A DNA stretch of 64,000 nt from positions 1-64,000 of the forward strand of contig NZ_FAOZ01000040.1 in the NCBI RefSeq assembly GCF_001536285.1. Direction: 5' to 3'. Shown piece by piece: positions 42,325 through 51,385 of the stretch. The notes under the pieces are model-generated. The model was not told the DNA's origin. It did not search any database and worked only from the letters and a program-made list of their open reading frames with translations. A program made the position numbers and the translations under genes. Source of the DNA: Parafrankia irregularis. GTDB lineage: Bacteria; Actinomycetota; Actinomycetes; Frankiales; Frankiaceae. Positions within the stretch are counted from its first letter, which is position 1. Every line of letters begins with the position of its first letter.

Positions 42325-42777
42325 ATGATCATCAGTTCCCATGTCGGTGCCGGGGCGTTCGTCGGCATGGCCGCGTCGAGGCCGGGGCCGGCTCTGGCGC
42401 TTGGCTTTCTGTCGCATCTGGCCATGGACGCGATGCCGCACTGGGGCACCGGTCCCAACACCGAACCCGAGTGGCTGCCGATCGCGCGCAAGGACGGCGT
42501 GGCGGGCCTCGCCGCGATGGCCCTGCTCACCGCCGCCGCCCCCGCGGACCGGCGCGTCGGGGTGCTGGCCGGAATGATCGGCGCCTGCCTGCCCGACACC
42601 GACAAGGTCGGCCGCTACTTCGTCGGGACCAGCCCCTGGCCGGCCCGCTTCGACCGGTTCCACGAGGCCATCCAGAACGAGTCCCGGCACCGGTTGCCCC
42701 GGGAGGTCGCGACGGCCGCCTGCCTGACCGTCGCGGGCACGGTCGCCCTGCGGCTGCTGGCCGCCCGCCCACGCTGA
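42325..42777 (+). CDS. Small membrane protein resembling YdjM-type metal-dependent hydrolases
   Basis: 150 residues. SSHVGAGAFVGMAASRPGPALALGFLSHLAMDAMPHWG carries the H...D.xPHW motif of the DUF457/YdjM group of membrane hydrolases; GVAGLAAMALLTAAA and VLAGMIGACLPDTDK give further hydrophobic segments and an acidic pair. True substrate unknown. ATG 42325 has GGAGAAGG just upstream. Confidence 0.65.
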   Translation: MIISSHVGAGAFVGMAASRPGPALALGFLSHLAMDAMPHWGTGPNTEPEWLPIARKDGVAGLAAMALLTAAAPADRRVGVLAGMIGACLPDTDKVGRYFVGTSPWPARFDRFHEAIQNESRHRLPREVATAACLTVAGTVALRLLAARPR

Positions 42778-42849
42778 GGCGCGGCTGGTTCCGCCTCCAG
42801 CCGGACGGCATGAGCCGCGCCAGCGGCGTCAGCCTCGTCGGGGGCGGGT

Positions 42850-45513
42850 TCACGGTCGGGGGCGGGGGTGGCTCCGCCGGGCCCGGACCGACAGCGCCGA
42901 GAACCGTGCCACGCCGCTCAGGTAACAGTTGTCGACCGAGTCGGCGAGGCTGACAGCGCGGTCGAGGAGCAGCAGGCATCGGTCCGGGTCGCGGTCGACA
43001 ACCAGCTCGGCCTCGCCATAGGCCAGCCAGCCGATGTCGGACGGGGCAAGCGGCCCCGCCGGCGTCTGGGTCCGCACGACCCGGCCGGCTTCCAGGTCGC
43101 CCGCGTGGGCATGGGCGAGCATGACGTTGCGCAGCCCAGCCACCTCGGCATGCCGGTCGCCGCAGGCCCTGGCCGCGGCGACCAGCTCCCAGCCGTGGTC
43201 GACGGCCTCGCCGATCCGACCGCGGTAGAACGCGAGGTCGCCAAGCAGTTCGAGCGAGAACCTACGCTCGGGCGCGTCACCGGCGATCAGGCGGCCACGT
43301 TGCGCGCAGGCTCCGGCCATCTCCAGGTCACCGGTGCTGACGTACCAGGCCGCCGCGGTCGCCAGGGCGATCGACAGCGCACCGGCGGACACCCCGGGCG
43401 GCAGGGCCACCGACAGGTCCGAGACCAGATCCGCCAACCGGTGGGGCTCCACCCCGGCCGGCGGGTGCAGGCCGAACGCCCGGATGAGTTCGACCGCGGC
43501 GGACAACGGCTCGATCCGCAGCCGGCTCATCGCGTAGACGTGCACCGCCGCGGCGATCTCGACCGCGAGCGGCGGATCGTTCGCCAGCGCCCAGGCCCGC
43601 GCCGCCCTCGACTCGATGAGCAGGTCGGCCAACCGGCGTTGCCCCTCGGCCTCACGCGGGGTACGGAGCAGCCCGTCCGCGACGCGCAGCTGCCCGAGGA
43701 CGTACCGCGCGTGCGCCGCGGACAGCGTGTCGTCGGCCGCCCCGAGCTCCCACCGCGCGTAGTCGCGGATGGTGCCCAGTAACGAATATCGGGTCAGACC
43801 GTGGGCCGGATCCGCGACCACCAGCGAACGCGCAACCAGCGCGTCGAGCATGTCCAGGCCGGTTGCCTGCGGCAGCCCCGCCAGGGCGGCGACGTCCTCG
43901 GCGACGACCGGGCCGGCGAAGGCACCCATGATCCGTAGCATCGCCCGGTGCGGGCGGTCCAGCATCGACACCGACCACGCCACCACGTCGGTGAGGGTGC
44001 CGTGGCGCGCCGTGCTCGCCCGACGCGTGCCCCGGCGAAGGCCGAGATGCTCATCCAGGCGGTCAGCGAGCTCGGGCAGTGGCATCACGCCGCTTCGCGC
44101 CGCCGCCATCTCGATTCCGAGCGGCAGACCGTCGAGGGTGCGGACGATGCGCTCGACCGCCGCGGCGTCCGCCACCGTGCTGCCCGCAACCGCACTGCCC
44201 ACCACCGCGCTGTCCGCTACCACCCCGGCTGACGCCACGCCGGCTGACACAGGCTCGGCTGACGCAAGCTCGGCTGGCGCCGACGCGGAACCGTCGGGCG
44301 TGGCCCGCGCCCGGAACAGCGCGAGAGCGGGGGCATCCGGCCCGTCGACCCGCAACGGACGCACCGGCCAGCAGTGCTCGCCGGCCACGCCGAGCGGCTC
44401 ACTGCTGGTCGCCAGCACCCGCACCCCGGAACCACCGGAGACAAGAGCTGACGCGGCGGCCGCGGCCGCCCCGACGACGTGCTCACAGCCGTCGAGGATC
44501 AGCAACGCCTCCAGGCCGGAGGCGGCTGCCAGGACCGTCATGGCCTCGCCGTCCATCCCGCCCGCACCTGACCCACCGGAGCCACCGGAGCCACCGGAGC
44601 AACCCACGCCGAACTCGTCGGCGACGGTGGCGGCGACCGCCGCCGGGTCACGCACACCGGCCAGCTCGACCAGCCGGACGCCGTGCGTGAACCGGCCGGC
44701 GAGGCTGTCCGCGAGGTGCAGCGCGAGCCGTGTCTTGCCGACGCCGCCCGGCCCGAAGAGCGTGACGATCCTGGCCGAGCCGATCAGGTCGCTCACCGCG
44801 GCCAGGTCGGCGGCGCGCCCCAGCAGAGCGGCGGCGGGCGGGCGACCGCGCCGGGATCGGCCCAGCAGCGTCGGCGAGCCCTTCACCGAGACTGCGGGGG
44901 GTGCCGAGCGCGCAGAGGGTGCCGAGAAGGCAGACGGTGCCGAGAAGGCAGACGGTGCCGAGAAGGCAGACGGTGCCGAGAAGCCGGAGGGTGCCGACAG
45001 CACCGGGCGCCGCGGCAGCAGAGCCGCCCGCGACTCCCGCGCGGCGGCCCGGGCCTCGGCCAGGCGGACCGCCGCCGGACGCAGTGTCGGATTGTCGGTC
45101 AGCTCTCCGAAGGCCGGACCGCGCCAGAGCGCGAGCGCGTCATCCAGCAGGATGAGCTGCTCGGCGGCCTCGGGCACCTCGTGGGAAAGCCTCAGCAGCC
45201 GCTCGAAGACCACGATGTCGACCTGCTCAGGCGCCAGCCGCAGAGACCAGCCGCCAGGACAGGTCGCCACGGCGTCGCCGAGCACCCGCCGCAGCCGCGA
45301 GACGTAGGACCGCAGCGTCGCCTCCGCGGTCGGCGGAGGGCACTCGCCCCACACCGCGCCCACCAGGCGAGCCTGTGGCACCGCATCGCCCACCCGGGAG
45401 CCCAGCACTGCCAGCAGCAGCCGCTGCGTCGGGCTGCCGATGGTGATCGTCGTCCCGGCCGCGTCCACGACGTCCACCGGGCCCAGTAGCCGTACGCGCA
45501 CACAACCGATCAT
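42850..45513 (-). CDS. SARP/AfsR-type transcriptional regulator (OmpR-like DNA-binding, BTAD, NB-ARC-type ATPase)
   Basis: 887 residues. N-terminal winged helix VRVRLLGPVDVVDAAGTTITIGSPTQRLLLAVL and LRSYVSRLRRVLG, then BTAD domain (DIVVFERLLRLSHE...), a low-complexity FSAPSA repeat linker, ATPase with Walker A GPGGVGKT (Lys260) and LLILDGCEHV, then helical repeats. It ends CYLSGVARFSALSVRARRSHPRPRP, where related proteins as I recall continue for another 100 or more residues, so the C terminus may be cut short. ATG 45513 lacks a clear Shine-Dalgarno. Usually activators of secondary metabolism; no biosynthetic cluster is next to it. Confidence 0.85.
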   Translation of the reverse strand: MIGCVRVRLLGPVDVVDAAGTTITIGSPTQRLLLAVLGSRVGDAVPQARLVGAVWGECPPPTAEATLRSYVSRLRRVLGDAVATCPGGWSLRLAPEQVDIVVFERLLRLSHEVPEAAEQLILLDDALALWRGPAFGELTDNPTLRPAAVRLAEARAAARESRAALLPRRPVLSAPSGFSAPSAFSAPSAFSAPSAFSAPSARSAPPAVSVKGSPTLLGRSRRGRPPAAALLGRAADLAAVSDLIGSARIVTLFGPGGVGKTRLALHLADSLAGRFTHGVRLVELAGVRDPAAVAATVADEFGVGCSGGSGGSGGSGAGGMDGEAMTVLAAASGLEALLILDGCEHVVGAAAAAASALVSGGSGVRVLATSSEPLGVAGEHCWPVRPLRVDGPDAPALALFRARATPDGSASAPAELASAEPVSAGVASAGVVADSAVVGSAVAGSTVADAAAVERIVRTLDGLPLGIEMAAARSGVMPLPELADRLDEHLGLRRGTRRASTARHGTLTDVVAWSVSMLDRPHRAMLRIMGAFAGPVVAEDVAALAGLPQATGLDMLDALVARSLVVADPAHGLTRYSLLGTIRDYARWELGAADDTLSAAHARYVLGQLRVADGLLRTPREAEGQRRLADLLIESRAARAWALANDPPLAVEIAAAVHVYAMSRLRIEPLSAAVELIRAFGLHPPAGVEPHRLADLVSDLSVALPPGVSAGALSIALATAAAWYVSTGDLEMAGACAQRGRLIAGDAPERRFSLELLGDLAFYRGRIGEAVDHGWELVAAARACGDRHAEVAGLRNVMLAHAHAGDLEAGRVVRTQTPAGPLAPSDIGWLAYGEAELVVDRDPDRCLLLLDRAVSLADSVDNCYLSGVARFSALSVRARRSHPRPRP
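44919..44990. repeat. 18-bp tandem repeat in the SARP linker
   Basis: Three identical and one diverged 18-bp units (period start 44919, 44937, 44955, 44973) encoding FSAPSA on the minus strand. A 9-bp repeat at about 44571-44600 encodes GGS units nearby. Slippage products in linkers. Confidence 0.85.
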
Positions 45514-45682
45514 AGGAGCCACAGCCGGAAACAACCCGTAACACGCCAGATACGCCACTCGGGAGCTATCAGAACGCCGGCGGGCCGCAATCCAACCATA
45601 GCGACGCAAGCATCACAATCCGACACCCCGTATACCGCCACCACTCATGCGGCGGCGGAAACTTCCACGCGGGACTCGGGGG

Positions 45683-46798
45683 TCACGTGGTGTCGGGAAA
45701 GAGCACTGCCGCGCCGTCGACCCGGTCGCCGGCCAGGTCCGTGAGCGCCTGAGCGGCCGAGGTCAGCGGGTAGGGGGTGACGGTCACCTCGAGGTGGTGG
45801 CGGGAGGCCACGGCCAGGAACTCATGGCCGTCCGCCCGGGTGTTCGCGGTCGTGCTGCGCACGGACCGTTCCTGGAACAGATGCCGCTGGTAGTTCAGCC
45901 GCGGGATGTCCGTGAGATGGATTCCCGCGACCGACAGAGTGCCCCCGCGGTCCAGCGCCTCCAGCGCGACCGGCACGAGATCACCTACCGGCGCGAACAG
46001 GACAGCCGCGTCGAGTGGCTCGGGGGGAGCGTCGTAGGCGCCGGTCACCGAGGCGGCGCCGAGGTCGAGCGCAAGCCGACGGGCCCGCTCGGACCTCGTC
46101 ATGACGTGCACGCGGGCGCCCTGGGCGATGGCAACCTGGGCGGCGAGATGCGCGGACGCACCGAACCCGTAGATGCCCAGCCGCCCGTCAGGCGGTAGTT
46201 CCGCACGTGACAGTGCCCGGTAGCCGACGATGCCTGCGCACAGCAGCGGAGCCAGCTCGCCGTCGCTGTAGCCGGCCGGCAGGTGGTACGCGTAGGCGGC
46301 GTTCACGACGGCGTACTGGGCATAGCCGCCGTCGACGTCCCAGCCGGTGTAGATCGACGCGGGGCAGAGGTTCTCGGCCCCGCGTCGACAGTAGGCACAC
46401 GTCTGGTCGGTGCCACCGAGCCAGGCGATGCCGAGCCGGTCACCGAGCTGGATCGCGGCGGAGGCGGCGGGAGCGGCACAGGCGGCGGGAGCGGCAGAGG
46501 CGGCAGGAGCAGCGGAGGCGGCGGAGGTGGGCCCGTCGGCGAGGGTCTCCGGCGCGCCGGCGGGCTCGATCCCGGGCCCGAGTGCGTCGACGTAGCCGAC
46601 GACCTCATGGCCCGGAACCGTGCGCGGGCGGCGCGGAGTGAGGTCGCCCTCGGCGAGATGCAGATCCGTCCGGCAGACACCGCAGGCGGCGACCTTCAGC
46701 CGGACCTGGCCGGGCCCCGGTTCGGGTACCGGAAGCTCCACTGCCCGCAACGGCCCCGAGGCCATGGGCCCCGGGCTGGTCACCTGCCAGGCCAACAC
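45683..46798 (-). CDS. Zinc-dependent alcohol dehydrogenase
   Basis: 371 residues. MDR family: catalytic zinc [15 protein letters not shown] and GHEVVG, structural zinc [12 protein letters not shown] (three to four Cys), cofactor motif [16 protein letters not shown]. The end and the DIPRLNY stretch resemble AdhA-like zinc-binding alcohol dehydrogenases. An Ala/Pro/Ser run ([20 protein letters not shown]) is inserted between the GHE and structural-zinc parts, an expansion that must loop out. GTG 46798 follows GGAGGT. 169 bp upstream of the SARP gene on the same strand. Confidence 0.88.
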   Translation of the reverse strand: MLAWQVTSPGPMASGPLRAVELPVPEPGPGQVRLKVAACGVCRTDLHLAEGDLTPRRPRTVPGHEVVGYVDALGPGIEPAGAPETLADGPTSAASAAPAASAAPAACAAPAASAAIQLGDRLGIAWLGGTDQTCAYCRRGAENLCPASIYTGWDVDGGYAQYAVVNAAYAYHLPAGYSDGELAPLLCAGIVGYRALSRAELPPDGRLGIYGFGASAHLAAQVAIAQGARVHVMTRSERARRLALDLGAASVTGAYDAPPEPLDAAVLFAPVGDLVPVALEALDRGGTLSVAGIHLTDIPRLNYQRHLFQERSVRSTTANTRADGHEFLAVASRHHLEVTVTPYPLTSAAQALTDLAGDRVDGAAVLFPDTT

Positions 46799-46956
46799 CG
46801 CGCATCAACCTCCGTCGCCCGGCCCAGCCGCTCCCACGGATCGCCCGCGGCCAGGCCACGGATCGCCCGCGCCCACGGATCGGCCCGGCCCCACCTTCGA
46901 GGCCCGGCCTCGCGGTCAGGCCCGGCCTCGCCGGTCAGCTCCTGGCGAGACGTCGG

Positions 46957-47541
46957 TCAGACGTTCACGCCGTGGTCGCGGGCGAGGCCGCTGAGGTCGT
47001 TGTGCCCCTGGCCCACCGCGCGGAACTTCCAGTCGGCGCCGTTGCGGTACACCTCACCGAAGATCACCACGGTCTCGGTGGAGTAGTCCTCGGAGAGGTC
47101 GTAGCGGACCAGCTCGGTGCCGGTCTGGTCCACCACGCGGATGTAGGCGTTGCGTACCTGCCCGAAGTTCTGCGCCCGGTTCACCGCGTCGTAGATCGAC
47201 ACCGGCACGACGATCTTGTCGATCTCCTGGGGCACCAGACCCAGGGCGATGTTGATCGACTCGTCGTCGCCCTCGCCGGCGCCGGTCAGGTTGTCGCCGG
47301 AGAGCGAGATGGCACCCTCCGGGCTCTTCATGTTGTTGAAGAAGACGAAGTGACCGTCGGACAGCACCTTGCCGTCGCTCTTGACACCGATAGCGGATGC
47401 GTCCAGGTCGAAGTCGGTGCCGGTCGTCGTCCGGGCGTCCCACCCGAGGCCGACGGTGAGCGCGGTCAGCGCTCCGGTTCCCGCCTCGGCGGCCTGCTTC
47501 GTGAGGCTGACGTTGCCGCCCTTGGCAAGGCTGATCGCCAT
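46957..47541 (-). CDS. TerD family calcium-binding stress protein
   Basis: 194 residues, family length. MAISLAKGGNVSLTKQ, VGLGWDARTTTGTDFDLDASAIG, FVFFNNMKSPEGAISLSGDNLTGAGEGDDESINI with the acidic calcium sites, and RVVDQTGTELVRYDLSEDYSTETVVIFGEVYRNGADWKFRAVGQG. TerD proteins belong to tellurite/stress gene sets; in actinomycetes often development-linked. AGGAAGGA precedes ATG 47541. Stands alone, without other ter genes. Confidence 0.95.
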   Translation of the reverse strand: MAISLAKGGNVSLTKQAAEAGTGALTALTVGLGWDARTTTGTDFDLDASAIGVKSDGKVLSDGHFVFFNNMKSPEGAISLSGDNLTGAGEGDDESINIALGLVPQEIDKIVVPVSIYDAVNRAQNFGQVRNAYIRVVDQTGTELVRYDLSEDYSTETVVIFGEVYRNGADWKFRAVGQGHNDLSGLARDHGVNV

Positions 47542-47763
47542 GACGAATGTCCTTCCTGAGGAATGCTTCTAACGGCGACGATCCTCCGCAGCGAGGACCA
47601 TCGGTCCAACATGGTCGCTTCCGTAGCCACCCTTGCACAGGAGTACGAACACAGCCGGCAGGCCGTCGGTCGGATGACACTGATGCCACCGGGACGTCCA
47701 AGCCGCCCACGTCACGGAGCGCGACCGGGCGGAAGTGCCCCCGACCTCGGTAATCTGGCACGC

Positions 47764-49032
47764 ATGGCGCTCCTGGTCGCGAAGTTCGGCGGTTCCTCGG
47801 TCGCGGACGCGGATCGCATCAAACGGGTCGCCGAGCGGATCGTGGAGACCCGCCGAGCCGGCAACGACGTGGTGGTCGTGGTCAGCGCGATGGGTGACAC
47901 CACCGACGACCTGCTCGACCTCGCCGAGCAGGTCAGCCCCGTCCCGCCCGCCCGGGAACTGGACATGCTGCTCACCGCCGGTGAGCGGATCTCGATGGCG
48001 CTGCTGGCGATGGCGATCACCAAGCTCGGCGCGGAGGCGCGTTCCTTCACCGGCTCCCAGGCCGGGGTGATCACCGACTCGGTGCACGGCAAGGCCCGGA
48101 TCATCGACGTGACCCCGGGGCGTATCCGCACCGCGCTGGACGAGGGCGCGATCGCGATCGTCGCCGGCTTCCAGGGCGTCAGTCAGGACACCAAGGACAT
48201 CACCACGCTGGGCCGCGGCGGCTCCGACACGACCGCGGTGGCGCTCGCCGCCGCGCTGAACGCCGACGCCTGCGAGATCTACACCGACGTGGACGGCGTC
48301 TTCACCGCCGATCCGCGCATCGTGCCCGATGCCCGCCGCATCGACCGGATCTCCTACGAGGAGATGCTGGAGATGGCGGCGTGCGGGGCGAAGGTGCTCA
48401 TGCTGCGGTGCGTCGAGTACGCCCGCCGATACAGCGTCCCCGTGCACGTCCGCTCCTCGTTCTCGTCGAAGCCGGGCACGTGGGTCACCGAGACTCCGGA
48501 GGCACAGCTCGTGGAACAGGCCATCATCCGCGGCGTCGCGCACGACCTGAGCGAGGCGAAGGTGACCGTCGTGGGCTGCCCGGACAAGCCGGGCGTGGCC
48601 GCCGCGGTGTTCCGCGCGGTCGCCGACGCCGACGTCAACCTTGACATGATCGTGCAGGTCGGCTCGGTCGCCGGCTCCGGCCGGACGGACATCTCGTTCA
48701 CCCTGCCGAAGACGGACGGGAAGACCGCGCTGGAGGCGCTGGAGAAGGTGCACAGCCAGATCGGCTTCGACCGCACCCTCTACGACGACCACATCGGCAA
48801 GCTGTCACTGATCGGCGCCGGGATGAAGTCGCATCCGGGGGTGTCCGCTCGTTTCTTCGGCTCCCTCGCCGACGCCGGGGTCAACGTCGAGATCATCTCG
48901 ACGTCCGAGATCAGGATCTCGGTGGTCGTGCGGGACACGGATCTGCCCGTCGCCGTGCGCGCCGTGCACAGCGCCTTCGAGCTGGGCGACCCGGACGAGA
49001 GCGCCGTCGTGTACGCGGGAACGGGTCGATGA
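47764..49032 (+). CDS. ask: Aspartate kinase (alpha subunit; in-frame beta subunit start inside)
   Basis: 422 residues. Kinase part: [65 protein letters not shown]. Two C-terminal ACT domains: [22 protein letters not shown] and [43 protein letters not shown]. First step of the Lys/Thr/Met pathway, probably feedback-inhibited by Lys plus Thr. ATG 47764 matches the family N terminus; an in-frame extension to 47563 is not supported. asd follows 88 bp later. Confidence 0.97.
   Translation: MALLVAKFGGSSVADADRIKRVAERIVETRRAGNDVVVVVSAMGDTTDDLLDLAEQVSPVPPARELDMLLTAGERISMALLAMAITKLGAEARSFTGSQAGVITDSVHGKARIIDVTPGRIRTALDEGAIAIVAGFQGVSQDTKDITTLGRGGSDTTAVALAAALNADACEIYTDVDGVFTADPRIVPDARRIDRISYEEMLEMAACGAKVLMLRCVEYARRYSVPVHVRSSFSSKPGTWVTETPEAQLVEQAIIRGVAHDLSEAKVTVVGCPDKPGVAAAVFRAVADADVNLDMIVQVGSVAGSGRTDISFTLPKTDGKTALEALEKVHSQIGFDRTLYDDHIGKLSLIGAGMKSHPGVSARFFGSLADAGVNVEIISTSEIRISVVVRDTDLPVAVRAVHSAFELGDPDESAVVYAGTGR
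48498..49032 (+). CDS. Internal translation start for the aspartate kinase beta (regulatory) subunit
   Basis: GGAGG at 48498-48502, 8 bases, then GTG at 48511, in frame with ask and exactly at its codon 250. The product (173 residues from 48511) is the pair of ACT domains. Corynebacterial LysC has its beta-subunit start at the same place (codon 250), giving an alpha2beta2 enzyme. Sequence shows the signal; use in vivo is inferred. Confidence 0.75.
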
Positions 49033-49120
49033 ACGCTTCCCGCGGCGGCAGCTGCCGCCGTGGCGGCAGCGACGGCAACGGTGACGGCAGCGGCAGTGGA
49101 CGGACGAGCGGAGGCAGGCA

Positions 49121-50182
49121 ATGAGTGACATCCCCCAGCGCCCCACGCTGGCCGTGGTGGGTGCGACCGGGGCGGTGGGCAGCGTGATGCTCGGCCTGCT
49201 GTCCGAGCGCCCGGACGTCTGGGGTGAGATCCGGCTGGTCGCCTCGGCCCGCTCGGCCGGGCGCACGCTTCGGGTACGCGGCCAGGACGTGCCGGTCCAG
49301 GTGTTGGCACCGGAGGTGTTCGACGGTGTCGACATCGCCGTCTTCGACGTGCCGGACGAGGTGTCCGCGCAGTGGGCTCCCGTCGCCGCGGCGCGGGGCG
49401 CCGTCGCCGTGGACAACTCCGGCGCCTTCCGGATGGACGCGGACGTCCCCCTCGTCGTGCCGGAGGTCAACGCGGCCGCGGTCGCGGACCGCCCGCGCGG
49501 CATCATCTCGAACCCGAACTGCACGACCCTGTCGATGATCGTGGCGGTCGGCGCGCTGCACCGGGCCTTTGGCCTCGAATCCCTCTTCGCGACCTCCTAC
49601 CAGGCCGCGAGCGGGGCCGGGCAGTCCGGCATCGACACGCTGTACGACCAGCTCCAGCTGGTCGGCGGCACCCGGGAGCTGGGGCAGGCGGCCGGTGACG
49701 TGCGCAAGGCCGTGGGCGAGGACGGCCTCGGCCCGTTCCCCGCACCGCTCGCGCTCAACGTGGTCCCCTGGGCCGGGTCGTTGAAGGAGGGCGGCTGGTC
49801 CTCCGAGGAACTGAAGATCCGCAACGAGTCGCGGAAGATCCTCGGCATGCCGGGCCTGCGGGTGTCGGCGACCTGTGTACGGGTTCCCGTCGTGACCACG
49901 CACGCCGTGGCGGTGCACGCCCGCTTCACCCAGCCGGTCACCGGTGAGCAGGCGCGGGAGGTCCTGACGTCGGCTCCCGGCGTGGCCGTCCTGGACGATC
50001 CGGCCGCCGGCCAGTTCCCCACCCCGGCGGATGTGGTGGGCACGGACCCGACCTGGGTCGGGCGTATCCGTCAGTCGCCGGATGATCCGCACGAGGTCGC
50101 GCTTTTCGTATGCGGGGACAACCTGCGCAAGGGCGCCGCGCTCAACACGCTGCAGATCGCAGAACTGCTCGCAGCCCGCTGA
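49121..50182 (+). CDS. asd: Aspartate-semialdehyde dehydrogenase
   Basis: 353 residues. NADP motif VVGATGAVGSVML, catalytic Cys134 in SNPNCTTL, FATSYQAASGAGQSG, and substrate-binding RVSATCVRVPVVTTHAVAVHARF. Reduces aspartyl phosphate made by ask, feeding lysine, threonine, methionine and diaminopimelate. ATG 49121 follows GGAGG. A terminator hairpin lies right behind, so ask-asd form a closed operon. Confidence 0.97.
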   Translation: MSDIPQRPTLAVVGATGAVGSVMLGLLSERPDVWGEIRLVASARSAGRTLRVRGQDVPVQVLAPEVFDGVDIAVFDVPDEVSAQWAPVAAARGAVAVDNSGAFRMDADVPLVVPEVNAAAVADRPRGIISNPNCTTLSMIVAVGALHRAFGLESLFATSYQAASGAGQSGIDTLYDQLQLVGGTRELGQAAGDVRKAVGEDGLGPFPAPLALNVVPWAGSLKEGGWSSEELKIRNESRKILGMPGLRVSATCVRVPVVTTHAVAVHARFTQPVTGEQAREVLTSAPGVAVLDDPAAGQFPTPADVVGTDPTWVGRIRQSPDDPHEVALFVCGDNLRKGAALNTLQIAELLAAR

Positions 50183-50190
50183 CGTCGGTC

Positions 50191-50210
50191 GGCCCCGCCG
50201 GCGCGGGGCC
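50191..50210 (+). terminator. Terminator hairpin of the ask-asd operon
   Basis: GGCCCCGC-CGGC-GCGGGGCC, perfect 8-bp arms with 4-base loop, 8 bp after the asd stop. Confidence 0.7.
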
Positions 50211-50773
50211 GCCGGTCCGCCGGTGGTAGCGATCAGCACTGAACGTCACTGCACGCGATTGGCACGACGCGAATTGCGCACGCGCCCGGTCCAGTCATGA
50301 TCCTGTGAACATCCTATGAATCATGAAGGATCGACGCTTCAGCGCTCCCACCACCCGGTCGGCGCGAACGCACGACTGAACAGAGGGCCGTCACGGAACG
50401 TGACATCACCCCAGCACGGAGCAGCACAGGACGGCGTCTCGGAACGAGATATTTGCGCCAGGAAGTATTCCCGACATCATCTTTTTCGGTTCCGACCAAT
50501 CAGCGAGACGCTTGCCGACTGCTCCACGAATCGATCGACCCAGCTGGGAACGAATGACATCTGTTATTCGTCTGCCCGCCGCGGCATACCGATTCCGGCA
50601 ACGAGATGACGCCGGATCCCGCAACTACATCCAGCCGGATCCTGCACCTGGATCGCACCGGTCGGTACGCCTTCTGGTGAACGACCGCCGCAGCCGGCGG
50701 AAGCCCCAAGGCGGGCTACCCGGACAGATCAGAACGCCACCGGCGAGAGCCACGCCATCGCCCTGACATCACC
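50211..50773. other. 563-bp stretch without a supported gene; two GAA-centred dyads
   Basis: No credible reading frame. GTCACG-GAA-CGTGAC (50390-50404) and TCTCG-GAA-CGAGA (50437-50449) share the same CG-GAA-CG core, 46 bp centre to centre; possibly a pair of binding sites, but no obvious promoter or target gene stands beside them. Confidence 0.4.
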
Positions 50774-50822
50774 AAAAAGCGGTCAGCCCGCTCACCGGAG
50801 TGATCCGACGAGCGGGCTGACC
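50774..50822 (-). terminator. Rho-independent terminator of the cold-shock gene
   Basis: On the minus strand the 13-bp stem GGTCAGCCCGCTC / GAGCGGGCTGACC (50810-50822 with 50781-50793) is followed by GCTTTTTGG. A classic stem plus T-run, rare in this high-GC window, 27 bp after the cspA stop. Confidence 0.92.
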
Positions 50823-50849
50823 GACCTTGGTTCTACTGCTACTCGTGGC

Positions 50850-51053
50850 TCAGACGACGCGGACGGCGTCGGCCTGCGGGCCCTTCTGGCCCTGGGTCAC
50901 CTGGAACTCGACCCGCTGGCCCTCCTCGAGTGCCTTGTAGCCGTCCATCACGATTGCGCTGTAGTGGACGAAGACGTCAGACCCGCCGCCGTCCACGGAG
51001 ATGAAGCCGAAGCCCTTCTCCGAGTTGAACCATTTCACCGTGCCCTGAGCCAC
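50850..51053 (-). CDS. cspA: Cold-shock domain protein
   Basis: 67 residues, [20 protein letters not shown] with RNP1 KGFGFI and RNP2 VFVHYSAI, ending [11 protein letters not shown] single-stranded nucleic acid-binding RNA chaperone. Own terminator downstream and a 300-bp upstream region; expressed alone. GTGTCTC-GGTT-GAGACAC upstream may be a control site. Confidence 0.97.
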   Translation of the reverse strand: MAQGTVKWFNSEKGFGFISVDGGGSDVFVHYSAIVMDGYKALEEGQRVEFQVTQGQKGPQADAVRVV

Positions 51054-51385
51054 GTGCCGTTCTCCCTGCTGGTGCAGTCAGGACCCGCACCGCGCGGGCC
51101 CCGGGCCGGAACGCTTCGGCGATAGGATTCGCCGCCGCGTTGTTCCGCTGTGTCTCGGTTGAGACACGAACTGACGAACCCCGGCCACGCCTGACGCTAC
51201 ACGTACGCGGCCCCGGACGGGAGTCCTCCGGCAGAAGAAGTCCACTTCACGGCTCGGCATTACGAACATCCACTTCACCGTGGCGGTGTGTCACAGCGCA
51301 CTCGATCGAAGTCGAGCAGCCACCGGAACAGCTCTTCGCAGGCCTTCGCAGCCCTTCACCGAGCGCCGAAGTAAGGACTCCCAAC
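51054..51385. other. 332-bp gap with an inverted repeat upstream of cspA
   Basis: GTGTCTC-GGTT-GAGACAC (51150-51167), perfect 7-bp arms, about 100 bp upstream of the cspA start, possibly in its promoter or 5' leader. Otherwise no gene. Confidence 0.4.

Noticed and set aside
46799-46956. Short direct repeats (CCACGGATCGCCCGCG and AGGCCCGGCCTCGC) downstream of TerD
   Set aside because: Only two copies each in GC-rich intergenic DNA; likely simple slippage.
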